This document shows, piece after piece, positions 1 to 6,191 of a DNA stretch of 14,738 nt (positions are counted from its first letter, which is position 1; every line of letters starts with the position of its first letter). Made by a program: the position numbers and the translations under genes. The notes under the pieces were generated by a model. It was given only the letters and a program-made list of their open reading frames with translations. It did not search any database and was not told the DNA's origin. The DNA is from Treponema sp. (GTDB taxonomy: Bacteria; Spirochaetota; Spirochaetia; Treponematales; Breznakiellaceae), in the NCBI GenBank assembly GCA_031275535.1, contig JAISOR010000079.1, forward strand, positions 1-14,738. The letters run 5' to 3'.

Positions 1-88
1 CCCACCCATTGAACCGCCGTGTACGGATCCGTACGCACGGTGGTGTGAGAGGACGGCTACTCAGTTAATGGGTAGCCTCCTACTCAAT
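1..88 (+). mobile_element. Group II intron 3' end (domains V and VI), truncated by window edge
   Basis: Bases 11-44 form a 34-nt hairpin with the shape of group II intron domain V. The lower stem pairs 13-21 with 36-44 and includes a G-U wobble (16/41). There is a two-base bulge at 34-35 (CG), an upper stem 22-25/30-33 and a four-base loop at 26-29. The triad containing the wobble is CGC (15-17) rather than AGC. Bases 47-85 form domain VI: 47-52 pairs with 79-85, leaving A82 bulged as the expected branch point, and 55-60 pairs with 72-77. The 3' splice junction is then expected at about 88, six bases after A82. The reverse transcriptase ORF and domains I-IV would be to the left of the window. 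Seen: sequence and pairing. Known: domain V length and architecture of the family. Subclass not assigned. Confidence 0.88.
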
Positions 89-239
89 TATACTTTTCAA
101 AAATTTAGCCCAATTTCGCCTAACGTTCCGGCTGTTTTATACATTTTCTCGACTATTTTTGGGTCCCTTTTTATGTATTATTTCTCATACAATTATGCCA
201 ACCAATTGTGCATAACGCGCTTCATGTCAATTCGCTTTA

Positions 240-268
240 TGGACAGAGCCCGCAGAACTATTTATAAT
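240..268 (+). promoter_or_regulatory. Sigma70-type promoter for the nitroreductase gene
   Basis: TGGACA (240-245) is followed by a 17-base spacer and a perfect TATAAT (263-268). The predicted start is near 275, about 22 bases before the ATG of the nitroreductase gene. The 89-296 gap is AT-rich, unlike the coding DNA around it, and nothing else in it is recognisable as a gene. Confidence 0.75.
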
Positions 269-296
269 AGGGTTGCTAAAATTATTGGAGGCGCCT

Positions 297-827
297 ATGT
301 CAGCGATTTTTACCCGCCGTTCGGTGCGTAGTTTTCTGGAAAAACCGGTGGAACCGGAAAAGATGGAACGGATCCTTAGGGCCGGAATGGAGGCCCCCTC
401 GGCCCATAACCGGCGGCCCTGGGAATTTATCGTCATCACCGGGGAGGCTGACCGGATGGCCATTGCGGAGATGAGTCCCTATGCGAAGATGGTAAAGACC
501 GCGCCGGCGGTGATCGGGGTTTGCGTAGACCTTAGCCTGGGAGCGCCGGGGGATGAAGAAGACGCCTGGTGGGTGCAGGACCTTTCGGCGGCCACGGAAA
601 ACATCCTCCTGCAAATTACCGAAGAGGGCCTGGGCGGGGTTTGGCTCGGCTGGTATCCCGCTAAAGAACGGGTCCGGGCCTTTGCGGAACGGTTTGGCTT
701 TCCTCCCCAGGTACTGCCCTTCTCCCTCGTTGCCCTGGGGTATCCTGCCAAGCCCGTAAACGCGGCGGACCGTTATGACGAAGGCCGGGTCCATTACGGC
801 GCCTATGGGAAGAAACGGCCCGGATGA
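297..827 (+). CDS. Nitroreductase-family FMN oxidoreductase
   Basis: A 176-residue protein of the NAD(P)H-dependent, FMN-binding nitroreductase superfamily, expected to be a cytosolic homodimer. The N-terminal RRSVRSF (7-13) supplies the basic residues that usually contact FMN phosphate, APSAHNRRPWEF (33-44) is the family's conserved loop, and GLGGVWLGWYP (111-121) is the second FMN-binding segment. The length matches the short 170-180 residue subgroup. The ATG at 297 is chosen over an in-frame ATG at 273 because GGAGG (287-291) lies five bases upstream and the family motif starts at once after it; 273 also sits at the predicted transcription start. The stop overlaps the next gene by four bases (ATGA), so the two genes are probably co-translated. 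The substrate cannot be told from sequence. Confidence 0.9.
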   Translation: MSAIFTRRSVRSFLEKPVEPEKMERILRAGMEAPSAHNRRPWEFIVITGEADRMAIAEMSPYAKMVKTAPAVIGVCVDLSLGAPGDEEDAWWVQDLSAATENILLQITEEGLGGVWLGWYPAKERVRAFAERFGFPPQVLPFSLVALGYPAKPVNAADRYDEGRVHYGAYGKKRPG

Positions 828-1258
828 AACAGACCATCCTGATCATCGACGGCATGGGCGGCGGCATCGGGGTCCAGCTTATCGGTAAAATCCGGGAAGT
901 AATTAAAGAGGATGCGGAGATCATAGCCCTGGGGACCAATGCGGTGGCCACGGAACGGATGGTCAAGGCCGGCGCCCACCGGGGAGCCGCCGGGGAGAAC
1001 GCCATCCGGGTTTCGGCGGCCCTGGGGGACTTTATCCTGGGGCCCATCGGTATCGTCATAGCCAACAGCCTGATGGGGGAAATAAGCGGCCCCATGGCGG
1101 AGGCCATCCTCGCCGCTCCGGGGGAGCGGATCCTCCTGCCCCTGCAGCACGACCACTTTTACCTGGCCGGGATGGAACCCATGCCCCTGGCAAAGATGAT
1201 CGAAAGGGCCGTGGAATTCCTGAAGGAACGGATGGAGGCCCGGACCAAGAACCCCTAA
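824..1258 (+). CDS. DUF3842 family protein
   Basis: A 144-residue protein with the DUF3842 layout: an N-terminal beta strand and glycine-rich turn (ILIIDGMGGGIG, 5-16), then EIIALGTNAVAT, the segment GAAGENAIRV and the hydrophobic GPIGIVIANSLMGEIS stretch. The glycine-rich start looks like a nucleotide- or cofactor-binding loop, but the family has no established function as far as I know. The ATG lies inside the stop of the nitroreductase gene (ATGA), indicating a two-gene operon. No terminator is obvious downstream. Whether it is functionally tied to the lar genes 650 bases away on the same strand is open. Confidence 0.85.
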   Translation: MKQTILIIDGMGGGIGVQLIGKIREVIKEDAEIIALGTNAVATERMVKAGAHRGAAGENAIRVSAALGDFILGPIGIVIANSLMGEISGPMAEAILAAPGERILLPLQHDHFYLAGMEPMPLAKMIERAVEFLKERMEARTKNP

Positions 1259-1260
1259 GC

Positions 1261-1360
1261 AGTGTGAAGAGTGGGGAGTTGAGAGTGAAGTGGGTCGAGA
1301 GCGGCTCGGCGAGTGAATGCGTTGGGGGAAGAAAGTGTGGAGTGGGAAGTGAAGAAAGTG
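1261..1360 (+). repeat. Degenerate tandem heptamer repeats (AGTGNNN)
   Basis: Two blocks of purine-rich heptamers sit just after DUF3842. The first is AGTGTGA (1261), then AGTGGGG, AGTTGAG and AGTGAAG back to back (1270-1290). The second is AGTGTGG, AGTGGGA and AGTGAAG back to back (1334-1354). The phase is a clean 7 bp within each block, and nothing codes through them convincingly. They resemble the short tandem heptanucleotide repeats known from cyanobacteria and some other bacteria, but homology is not claimed. Confidence 0.6.
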
Positions 1361-1690
1361 TATACTTTGCGGGGAGCAGCGGGGCGGGGAAAATCCGTCG
1401 ATTAGCCGCTGGCTTATGCGGGGAGCCGCCTCTTCCCCCATATAAGGAACGCCCGGGCAATTTTTTGAGTGGGCCCTATTACCTTTTCCTTATGGGTTTC
1501 CTTTTCCGGGGCCCAAAGAACCCGTTTGCACGGGGGAGGTGCTGCCAGTATTCCCAAAACACGCTCAATGTTTCGCGTGCCGTTTTTGGGCGTATCCGGG
1601 CTACCCAGGAGAAAACGCACCGGTACGGTGAATCTGCTGTAATGTATCCCGGATAAACGGTAAACGCTTTGCCCTGGGCGGTCCTGGGCC
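1361..1690. other. Non-coding stretch with several inverted repeats, no recognised gene
   Basis: No ORF here resembles a known protein. The stretch holds several inverted repeats. TGGGCCC (1471-1477) matches GGGCCCA about 40 bases on. CCCGT/ACGGG forms a short hairpin around 1521-1534. An imperfect 13-bp stem joins 1553-1564 to 1575-1590. TATCCGGG (1593-1600) pairs with CCCGGATA (1648-1655) and encloses a CACCG/CGGTG hairpin (1618-1630). It could be a structured RNA, the decayed remains of a mobile element, or a 3' region of the upstream operon. I did not recognise the family. Confidence 0.35.
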
Positions 1691-1693
1691 TCA

Positions 1694-1723
1694 TTGACAA
1701 ACAGGGACATACAATGCTATACC
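1694..1723 (+). promoter_or_regulatory. Candidate promoter of the larECB operon
   Basis: A perfect TTGACA (1694-1699) is followed after 18 bases by TATACC (1718-1723); the 17-base alternative is CTATAC. The predicted start near 1730 gives a leader of about 175 nt in front of larE, coinciding exactly with the hairpin-rich segment. The -10 is only a 4/6 match. Confidence 0.5.
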
Positions 1724-1729
1724 TTCCCA

Positions 1730-1905
1730 TAAGGGCATGAAACCCGGCGGCCGTCTTCTGATGAACAGAAGGTCCCTATATTCGCAGTACTACCATCAAT
1801 GATCCCATGAAGGGATATCCGGAAACACAATCCGGTCGGAGATGAACTCCTTATGTTCCGGCTCGTTCAAAAACGGCGCCCGGATTTGACGCGGGGAGAT
1901 TATCG
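1730..1905 (+). ncRNA. Hairpin-rich 5' leader of larECB with repeated AUGAA loops
   Basis: Five consecutive stem-loops are visible. They are GGG/CCC around CATGAAA (1733-1745), CTTCTG/CAGAAG around ATGAA (1755-1771), ATCCC/GGGAT around ATGAA (1802-1816), CCGGA/TCCGG (1819-1835) and GGAG/CTCC around ATGAA (1838-1850). Four share the loop ATGAA while their stems differ. An alternative long-range stem pairs CCGGAAACA (1819-1827) with TGTTCCGG (1854-1861), leaving one bulged A. The larE ribosome-binding site is GGGGAG (1893-1898), complementary to CTCC at 1847-1850. This looks like a regulatory leader; I do not recognise it as a described riboswitch class. Confidence 0.5.
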
Positions 1906-2739
1906 ATGACCCTGGACGAAAAATATCAACGGCTTCTGGAAATCATCCGGGAAAGGGGCAGCGCGGCTGTGGCCTTCTCCGGCGGGGTGGATAGTTCCTT
2001 TCTCTGCCATGCCGCGGCGGAGGCCCTGGGGTCCCGGGCAATCGCCATCACCGTGGTTTCCCCCATGCTCCCCAAAAGCGAAATCGAATGGGCCAGGACC
2101 GTGGCCCGCAAGACCGGAATCGAACATGTTCTTATAGAAGAATCCGAAATAGACGATGCGGTGGCGAAGAACCCCCGGGATCGCTGTTATTTTTGCAAAA
2201 AAATCGAATTTGGCCATATCCTCGCCGCGGCGCGGGAACGGGGGATCGCCGCGGTCCTGGACGGTTCAAACTACGACGACCTTTCGGATTACCGCCCCGG
2301 CCTGCGGGCCCTTGCGGAACTCCGGATTGTCAGCCCCCTCCGGGAGGCGGGGCTGACCAAGGCCGAAATCCGGGAACTCTCCCGGCGTTTCGATCTTCCC
2401 ACCTGGGATAAACCCGCCTTTGCCTGCCTGGCCTCCCGCATCCCCTACGGCGAGGGGATCGACAAAGAAAAGCTGGCCCGCATAGAAAAGGCGGAGGAGA
2501 TCCTCCGATCCGCCGGCTTCCGCCAATTCCGGGTCCGATCCCACGGGGACATGGCCAGGATTGAAACGGCCCCGGAAGAACGGCGGCGTTTCTTTGACGA
2601 AGCATTTTTGGATACTATTTCCCGGGCCCTCAAGGCCCTGGGGTTTTTGTATGTGGCCTTTGAACTGGAAGGATACGTGATGGGAAGTTTAAACAGGGAA
2701 AGACCAATGGAGGTGAAGGGTGAAGGTGCTACACTTTGA
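1906..2739 (+). CDS. larE: LarE, ATP-dependent sulfur transferase for the nickel-pincer cofactor
   Basis: A 277-residue PP-loop enzyme that adenylates the carboxylates of pyridinium-3,5-biscarboxylate mononucleotide and converts them to thiocarboxylates. The ATP-binding SGGVDS motif is at 25-30. Cysteines 94 and 97 (RCYFC) and 174 (ACLASR) form the three-cysteine set found in LarE proteins that bind a [4Fe-4S] cluster; in the sacrificial type, only the cysteine at the 174 position serves as sulfur donor. This copy is therefore predicted to be the cluster type, which would not need to destroy itself each turnover. The start ATG has GGGGAG seven bases upstream. Its 3' end overlaps larC by 20 bases. 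The length is normal for the family. Confidence 0.95.
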   Translation: MTLDEKYQRLLEIIRERGSAAVAFSGGVDSSFLCHAAAEALGSRAIAITVVSPMLPKSEIEWARTVARKTGIEHVLIEESEIDDAVAKNPRDRCYFCKKIEFGHILAAARERGIAAVLDGSNYDDLSDYRPGLRALAELRIVSPLREAGLTKAEIRELSRRFDLPTWDKPAFACLASRIPYGEGIDKEKLARIEKAEEILRSAGFRQFRVRSHGDMARIETAPEERRRFFDEAFLDTISRALKALGFLYVAFELEGYVMGSLNRERPMEVKGEGATL

Positions 2740-4192
2740 TTGTTTCGCGGGTATCTCCGGAGATATGGTTCTGGGGGCCCTGGTGGATCTGGGGCTTGAT
2801 CCCGGCGCGCTGCGGGAGGAATTGGGCAAGCTGGGTCTTGCGGGATGGAAGCTGAACTTTACCAGGGATGAACGCTGCGGGATCAACGGGACCCGGGCCA
2901 TTGTGGATCTGGGGGACCGGCACGATCACCACGCCCCGGAGGAGGAGGCCCCTGCCGGGGAGTCCGGTTCCCGGGGGGATCACCACGAACATCCGCACGA
3001 ACACCACCATGAACAGCATGAACATCCACACGAACAGCACGAACACCACCACGAACAGCACGAACATCACCATGAACAGCACGAACATCACCATGAACAG
3101 CACGAACAGCCACACGAACAGCCACACGAACAGCACGAACACCACCACGAACATCCGCATGATCACCACGAACATCCACACGAACACGGGCACCATTCGT
3201 GGAAGGAGATCCGGGAGCTGATAAAAAATTCGGCGGTCCGGGAGGGGGCGAAGCGGCGGGCGCTGGATATTTTTTCCCGGATCGCCGGGGCGGAGGCCCA
3301 GGTCCACGGGATGGCGGAGGAGGAGGTGACTTTCCACGAGGTGGGGGCCATGGATTCGATCATCGATATTGTGGGAGCCGCTGTCGGCCTGGACCTGTTA
3401 GGGCCGGACCGCATCACCGCCTCGGAAGTAGAGCTGGGGGGCGGAACGGTCCATTGCGCCCACGGGGTCCTTCCGGTCCCCGCCCCGGCCACCCTGATCC
3501 TCTGCCGGGGTATGCCGGTAAAGACCGGGGGCTTCCAAAAGGAGATGACCACCCCCACCGGCGCGGGGATCCTCGCCTCCTGTGTGGATGAATTTATCAG
3601 CGGCGGGAGTTTTGTGGAACTAAAAACCGGCTACGGCATCGGCGCCCGGAGGCTGGACAAACCCAATGTACTGCGGGTTTCCTGGCGGGAAGCCGGCGCG
3701 GGGGGGGAAGTCCCCTTGCGCCGGGGGGACCGCGGGGAACAGAGCCCCTGGAACGAGGAGGAGCTTACGGTGATGGAGGCGAACATCGACGATATGGGCG
3801 GCGAGGCCCTGGGCTTCCTGATGGAGAGCCTCTTTGCCCAGGGCGCCCTGGATGTGAGCTTTATCCCCTGTACCATGAAGAAGTCCCGGCCGGGGACCCT
3901 GGTCACCGTGCTGGGAAGGCCGGAAAAACTCGACGCCCTCAGGCGGACCCTGTTCCAAAGATCCACCACCATCGGCTTCCGGGAACAGCGGGTCCGCAGG
4001 GTTTCCCTAAGGCGGGAAGAAGACCGGCTTACCGGAAATTTTGGGGAGGCCCGCTTAAAGAAGGTGTTTTTGGGGGATCGGGAACTGCGATCCAAGATCG
4101 AATACGAGGACCGCGCCCGGATAGCCAGGGAAAGGGGCGTCTCCCTGGAAGAGGCGGAACGGATCATCACGGAGGAGGGGCTCCATGGATAG
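2720..4192 (+). CDS. larC: LarC, CTP-dependent nickel insertase for the nickel-pincer cofactor
   Basis: A 490-residue protein that inserts nickel into pyridinium-3,5-bisthiocarboxylate mononucleotide, using CTP, to give the NPN cofactor. Diagnostic segments are FDCFAGISGDM (6-16), FHEVGAMDSIIDIVG (205-219), TTPTGAGI (277-284) and EANIDDMGGEALG (353-365). The start is a GTG with GGAGG (2709-2713) six bases upstream, inside the end of larE. The gene is one continuous frame, unlike Lactiplantibacillus plantarum, where the two halves are joined by a frameshift. A His-rich insert (about 87-159) lengthens the protein to 490 residues. The 3' end overlaps larB by eight bases. Cytosolic; function confident, role of the insert unknown. 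Confidence 0.95.
   Translation: MKVLHFDCFAGISGDMVLGALVDLGLDPGALREELGKLGLAGWKLNFTRDERCGINGTRAIVDLGDRHDHHAPEEEAPAGESGSRGDHHEHPHEHHHEQHEHPHEQHEHHHEQHEHHHEQHEHHHEQHEQPHEQPHEQHEHHHEHPHDHHEHPHEHGHHSWKEIRELIKNSAVREGAKRRALDIFSRIAGAEAQVHGMAEEEVTFHEVGAMDSIIDIVGAAVGLDLLGPDRITASEVELGGGTVHCAHGVLPVPAPATLILCRGMPVKTGGFQKEMTTPTGAGILASCVDEFISGGSFVELKTGYGIGARRLDKPNVLRVSWREAGAGGEVPLRRGDRGEQSPWNEEELTVMEANIDDMGGEALGFLMESLFAQGALDVSFIPCTMKKSRPGTLVTVLGRPEKLDALRRTLFQRSTTIGFREQRVRRVSLRREEDRLTGNFGEARLKKVFLGDRELRSKIEYEDRARIARERGVSLEEAERIITEEGLHG
2978..3196 (+). repeat. Histidine-rich coding tandem repeat inside larC
   Basis: About 73 codons encode roughly 38 histidines, in units such as HEQHEHHHEQ and HEHPHEH. At the DNA level they are imperfect repeats of CACGAACAG, CACGAACAC and CACGAACAT. 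LarC proteins often carry a short His-rich stretch at this place, presumed to bind nickel; this one is much longer. The near-identical DNA units point to expansion by slippage or recombination, so length variation between strains is likely. Confidence 0.93.
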
Positions 4193-4913
4193 GGGTTCCG
4201 CCCTCCCCGGCGGGGAATCCCCCGAAGGGGCCGGCCCTTGGGGAACGGGGGATTTTACCATAGAGGATTTTGCCTGCATTGACGCCCGGCGGGCAAAACG
4301 TACCGGATACCCGGAGGTGGTGTACTGCCTGGGGAAAACCGCGGATCAGGCGGAGGCTATCATAAGCGGGATGCGGGAGCGGGGGATTCCCGTGCTGGGG
4401 ACCAAGGCGGACCCGGTACTGGCAGAACGGATCCGCCGCCGCTTTCCCGACGCGGTATACGATGAGGCCGCCCGGACCTTAACGGTGGGCAGGGTCCGCG
4501 GCGAAGGGGAAGGCCGGGGGCTTATCACCGTGGTGGCCGCCGGGACCGCGGATCTGCCGGTGGCAAAAGAGGCGGTCCGGTGCGGGGAATTCCTGGGCAG
4601 CCGGGTCAGCCTGATAAGCGATGTGGGGGTGGCGGGGATCCACCGGCTCTTTGCCCGGCTGGAGGAGATCCGAAAGGCCCGGGTCATCATAGCCGTGGCG
4701 GGGATGGAGGGAGCCCTGGCCTCGGTAATTGCGGGGCTGGTCTCCGTACCGGTCATCGCCCTTCCCACCAGCGCCGGCTATGGGGCCTCCTTCGGCGGGC
4801 TTTCCGCCCTGCTGGGGATGCTCAACTCCTGTTCGCCGGGGATCTCGGTGGTGAATATTGATAACGGCTTTGGCGCCGCCTATCAGGCGAATTTGATAAA
4901 TAGCCCTTCTTAA
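4185..4913 (+). CDS. larB: LarB, NaAD carboxylase/hydrolase of nickel-pincer cofactor synthesis
   Basis: A 242-residue protein catalysing the first step: carboxylation of nicotinic acid adenine dinucleotide at C5 and release of AMP, giving pyridinium-3,5-biscarboxylate mononucleotide. The C-terminal half is the AIR-carboxylase (PurE-like) fold, with VVAAGTADLPVAKEA (116-130), SDVGVAGIHR (145-154), AGMEGALASVIAGL (172-185) and PTSAGYGASFGG (194-205). Cys216 in LNSCSPGISVVNID corresponds to the cysteine that attacks the pyridine ring in characterised LarB. The N-terminal half carries the conserved DARRAKRTGYPEVVYCLGKT stretch (33-52). The ATG overlaps the larC stop by eight bases, consistent with translational coupling. 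The first 22 residues are low-complexity and less certain. Its last 92 bases overlap the hemerythrin gene on the other strand. Confidence 0.94.
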   Translation: MDRGSALPGGESPEGAGPWGTGDFTIEDFACIDARRAKRTGYPEVVYCLGKTADQAEAIISGMRERGIPVLGTKADPVLAERIRRRFPDAVYDEAARTLTVGRVRGEGEGRGLITVVAAGTADLPVAKEAVRCGEFLGSRVSLISDVGVAGIHRLFARLEEIRKARVIIAVAGMEGALASVIAGLVSVPVIALPTSAGYGASFGGLSALLGMLNSCSPGISVVNIDNGFGAAYQANLINSPS

Positions 4914-5316
4914 AACATTCTTCCGTTGGTTTATCAAACATAGGGATATGGTTAAGAAACCAATCCCGCAGAAAGAAACTTATCTTAGGTAAATCCAGGG
5001 GCTGGATGCCTGCTTCAACATCATGGATCAGGGAACTCAAATTTTCTATTAATAGATCGTGTTCTGTTTTATGGTCCTTATATTTTTCATACCCCGTAAG
5101 GGTCATTATATTTTCTTCCGTGGAAAAATGCTTTTTAAGATACTCTAAACCTACGGCTATGGCCTTCATAAAATATTTTTTTTCCGCCTCTCTGTCTCCG
5201 GTACAATGATTAAGAGAATCGTTCACAAAATTCAACAACTCCTTATGCTGATTGTCTATTTCTTCAACCCCAACCGAGAATTCCATCCGCCAATATATGT
5301 ATTCGGCCTTTTTCAT
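4822..5316 (-). CDS. Bacteriohemerythrin (oxygen-binding di-iron protein)
   Basis: A 164-residue single-domain hemerythrin. All seven di-iron ligands of the family are visible: His24 (DNQHKEL), His63 and Glu67 (HFSTEEN), His82 and His86 (DHKTEHD), and His123 and Asp128 (NHIPMFD). The opening YIYWRMEFSVGVEEID is typical of bacterial forms. Such proteins bind O2 reversibly and serve in oxygen storage, delivery or sensing; here there is no fused signalling domain. The hemerythrin fold is complete at about residue 130. The remaining tail of about 34 residues is polar and Pro/Arg/Ser-rich, and is read almost entirely from the antisense of larB. The Shine-Dalgarno sequence is weak. The gene lies 83 bases after trpA on the same strand and could be co-transcribed or have its own promoter. 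Confidence 0.93.
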   Translation of the reverse strand: MKKAEYIYWRMEFSVGVEEIDNQHKELLNFVNDSLNHCTGDREAEKKYFMKAIAVGLEYLKKHFSTEENIMTLTGYEKYKDHKTEHDLLIENLSSLIHDVEAGIQPLDLPKISFFLRDWFLNHIPMFDKPTEECFKKGYLSNSPDRRRQSRYQYSPPRSPANRS

Positions 5317-5359
5317 CCATTAGAATATAACGCAATCATCAAGTAATGCATATATGAAG

Positions 5360-5372
5360 ATGTCCAGGACAT
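5360..5372. promoter_or_regulatory. 13-bp palindrome upstream of hemerythrin
   Basis: ATGTCC and GGACAT are separated by one base, 44-56 bases before the hemerythrin ATG. It could be an operator or part of a short hairpin in the trpA-hemerythrin junction. No convincing promoter hexamers could be placed around it. Confidence 0.3.
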
Positions 5373-5399
5373 GAGGCTCCGGTCCGGCGGGAAAGGCCC

Positions 5400-6191
5400 C
5401 TATACGCCCCGGATCGCCTCCTTCATCTCCCTGACATAGTCGTAGATGTACGATCCCGCCCGGGCCCCATGTTCGCCGATGATTTTCACAATCGCGCTCC
5501 CCACAATAACCCCGTCGGCGATTTTTGCTATTTCCGCCGCCTGGAGGGGGGTATGGATCCCAAAACCCACCGCCGCAGGCAGCCTCTTTCCCGTCAGCTC
5601 CATCCGGGATTTTACCGAAGAAACCATGGCGGAAAGGTCCGTCCCTATTTCCCTGCGAAGGCCCGTAACGCCCATGGAAGAAACCAGGTAGAGGAAGCCC
5701 GAAGCGGTCCTGAGGATCTCCCGGACCCGCTCTTCCGATGTGGGGGCGATGAGGGAGATAAGGTCTACCCCGCAGGCCGCGGCGATGGTCCTGAGTTCCC
5801 CCTGTTCCTCAAAGGGCAGGTCCGGGACGATGAGGCCATCCAGGCCCGTCTGCCGGCACCGCTGAAAAAAGGCCTCATAGCCGTAATGGAATACGGGGTT
5901 AAGATAGCTCAGAAACACCAGGGGTACGCTGGTCTCACGCCGCAGCCCTTCCACCAGGGTAAAGAGTTTATCCGTGGTGGCCCCCGCATCGAGGGCCCGG
6001 ATATTAGCCTCCTGGATCACCGGGCCTTCGGCTATGGGGTCCGAAAAGGGGATGCCGATCTCCACCAGATCCGCACCGGCCCGGACCATCTCCAGAACAA
6101 ATTCCCCGGTCTTTTCAATACCGGGGTCCCCGCCGGTCACAAATCCGATAAAGGCCTTGCCTTTCTCAAAGGCCCGTGCAATGTTACTCAT
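5400..6191 (-). CDS. trpA: Tryptophan synthase alpha chain
   Basis: A 263-residue TIM barrel that cleaves indole-3-glycerol phosphate to indole and glyceraldehyde 3-phosphate; it works as an alpha2-beta2 complex with TrpB, passing indole through a tunnel. The start is placed at [11 protein letters not shown] rather than nine codons upstream, because this ATG overlaps the trpB stop by eight bases and matches the family's N-terminus. The catalytic segment is [20 protein letters not shown]. Glu44 matches the catalytic Glu49 of the Salmonella enzyme, and the position of catalytic Asp60 is filled by glutamate (Glu55). The phosphate-binding GVTGLR and VGFGI segments are intact. Last gene of the trp operon. 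Confidence 0.96.
   Translation of the reverse strand: MSNIARAFEKGKAFIGFVTGGDPGIEKTGEFVLEMVRAGADLVEIGIPFSDPIAEGPVIQEANIRALDAGATTDKLFTLVEGLRRETSVPLVFLSYLNPVFHYGYEAFFQRCRQTGLDGLIVPDLPFEEQGELRTIAAACGVDLISLIAPTSEERVREILRTASGFLYLVSSMGVTGLRREIGTDLSAMVSSVKSRMELTGKRLPAAVGFGIHTPLQAAEIAKIADGVIVGSAIVKIIGEHGARAGSYIYDYVREMKEAIRGV

Noticed and set aside
68..331. 87-codon open frame starting inside the intron end
   Set aside because: It begins within domain VI and runs through promoter and AT-rich DNA into the nitroreductase gene in another frame; no family resemblance.
1414..1730. Two overlapping minus-strand open frames in the gap before larE, and a weak plus-strand resemblance of the segment ending near 1735 to the N-terminus of IscB-type proteins
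   Set aside because: No convincing family match in any frame, frames are interrupted by stops, and the area is better explained by inverted repeats and a promoter. IscB resemblance is a few residues only.
1758..1835. CTGATGA and GGAAAC segments suggesting a hammerhead ribozyme
   Set aside because: The stems needed between and around the core do not form in the required arrangement; CTGATGA is part of a simple hairpin.
2729..3337. 202-codon antisense frame through the His-rich repeat of larC
   Set aside because: Its Val/Phe/Met repeat is simply the reverse of the His/Glu codons.
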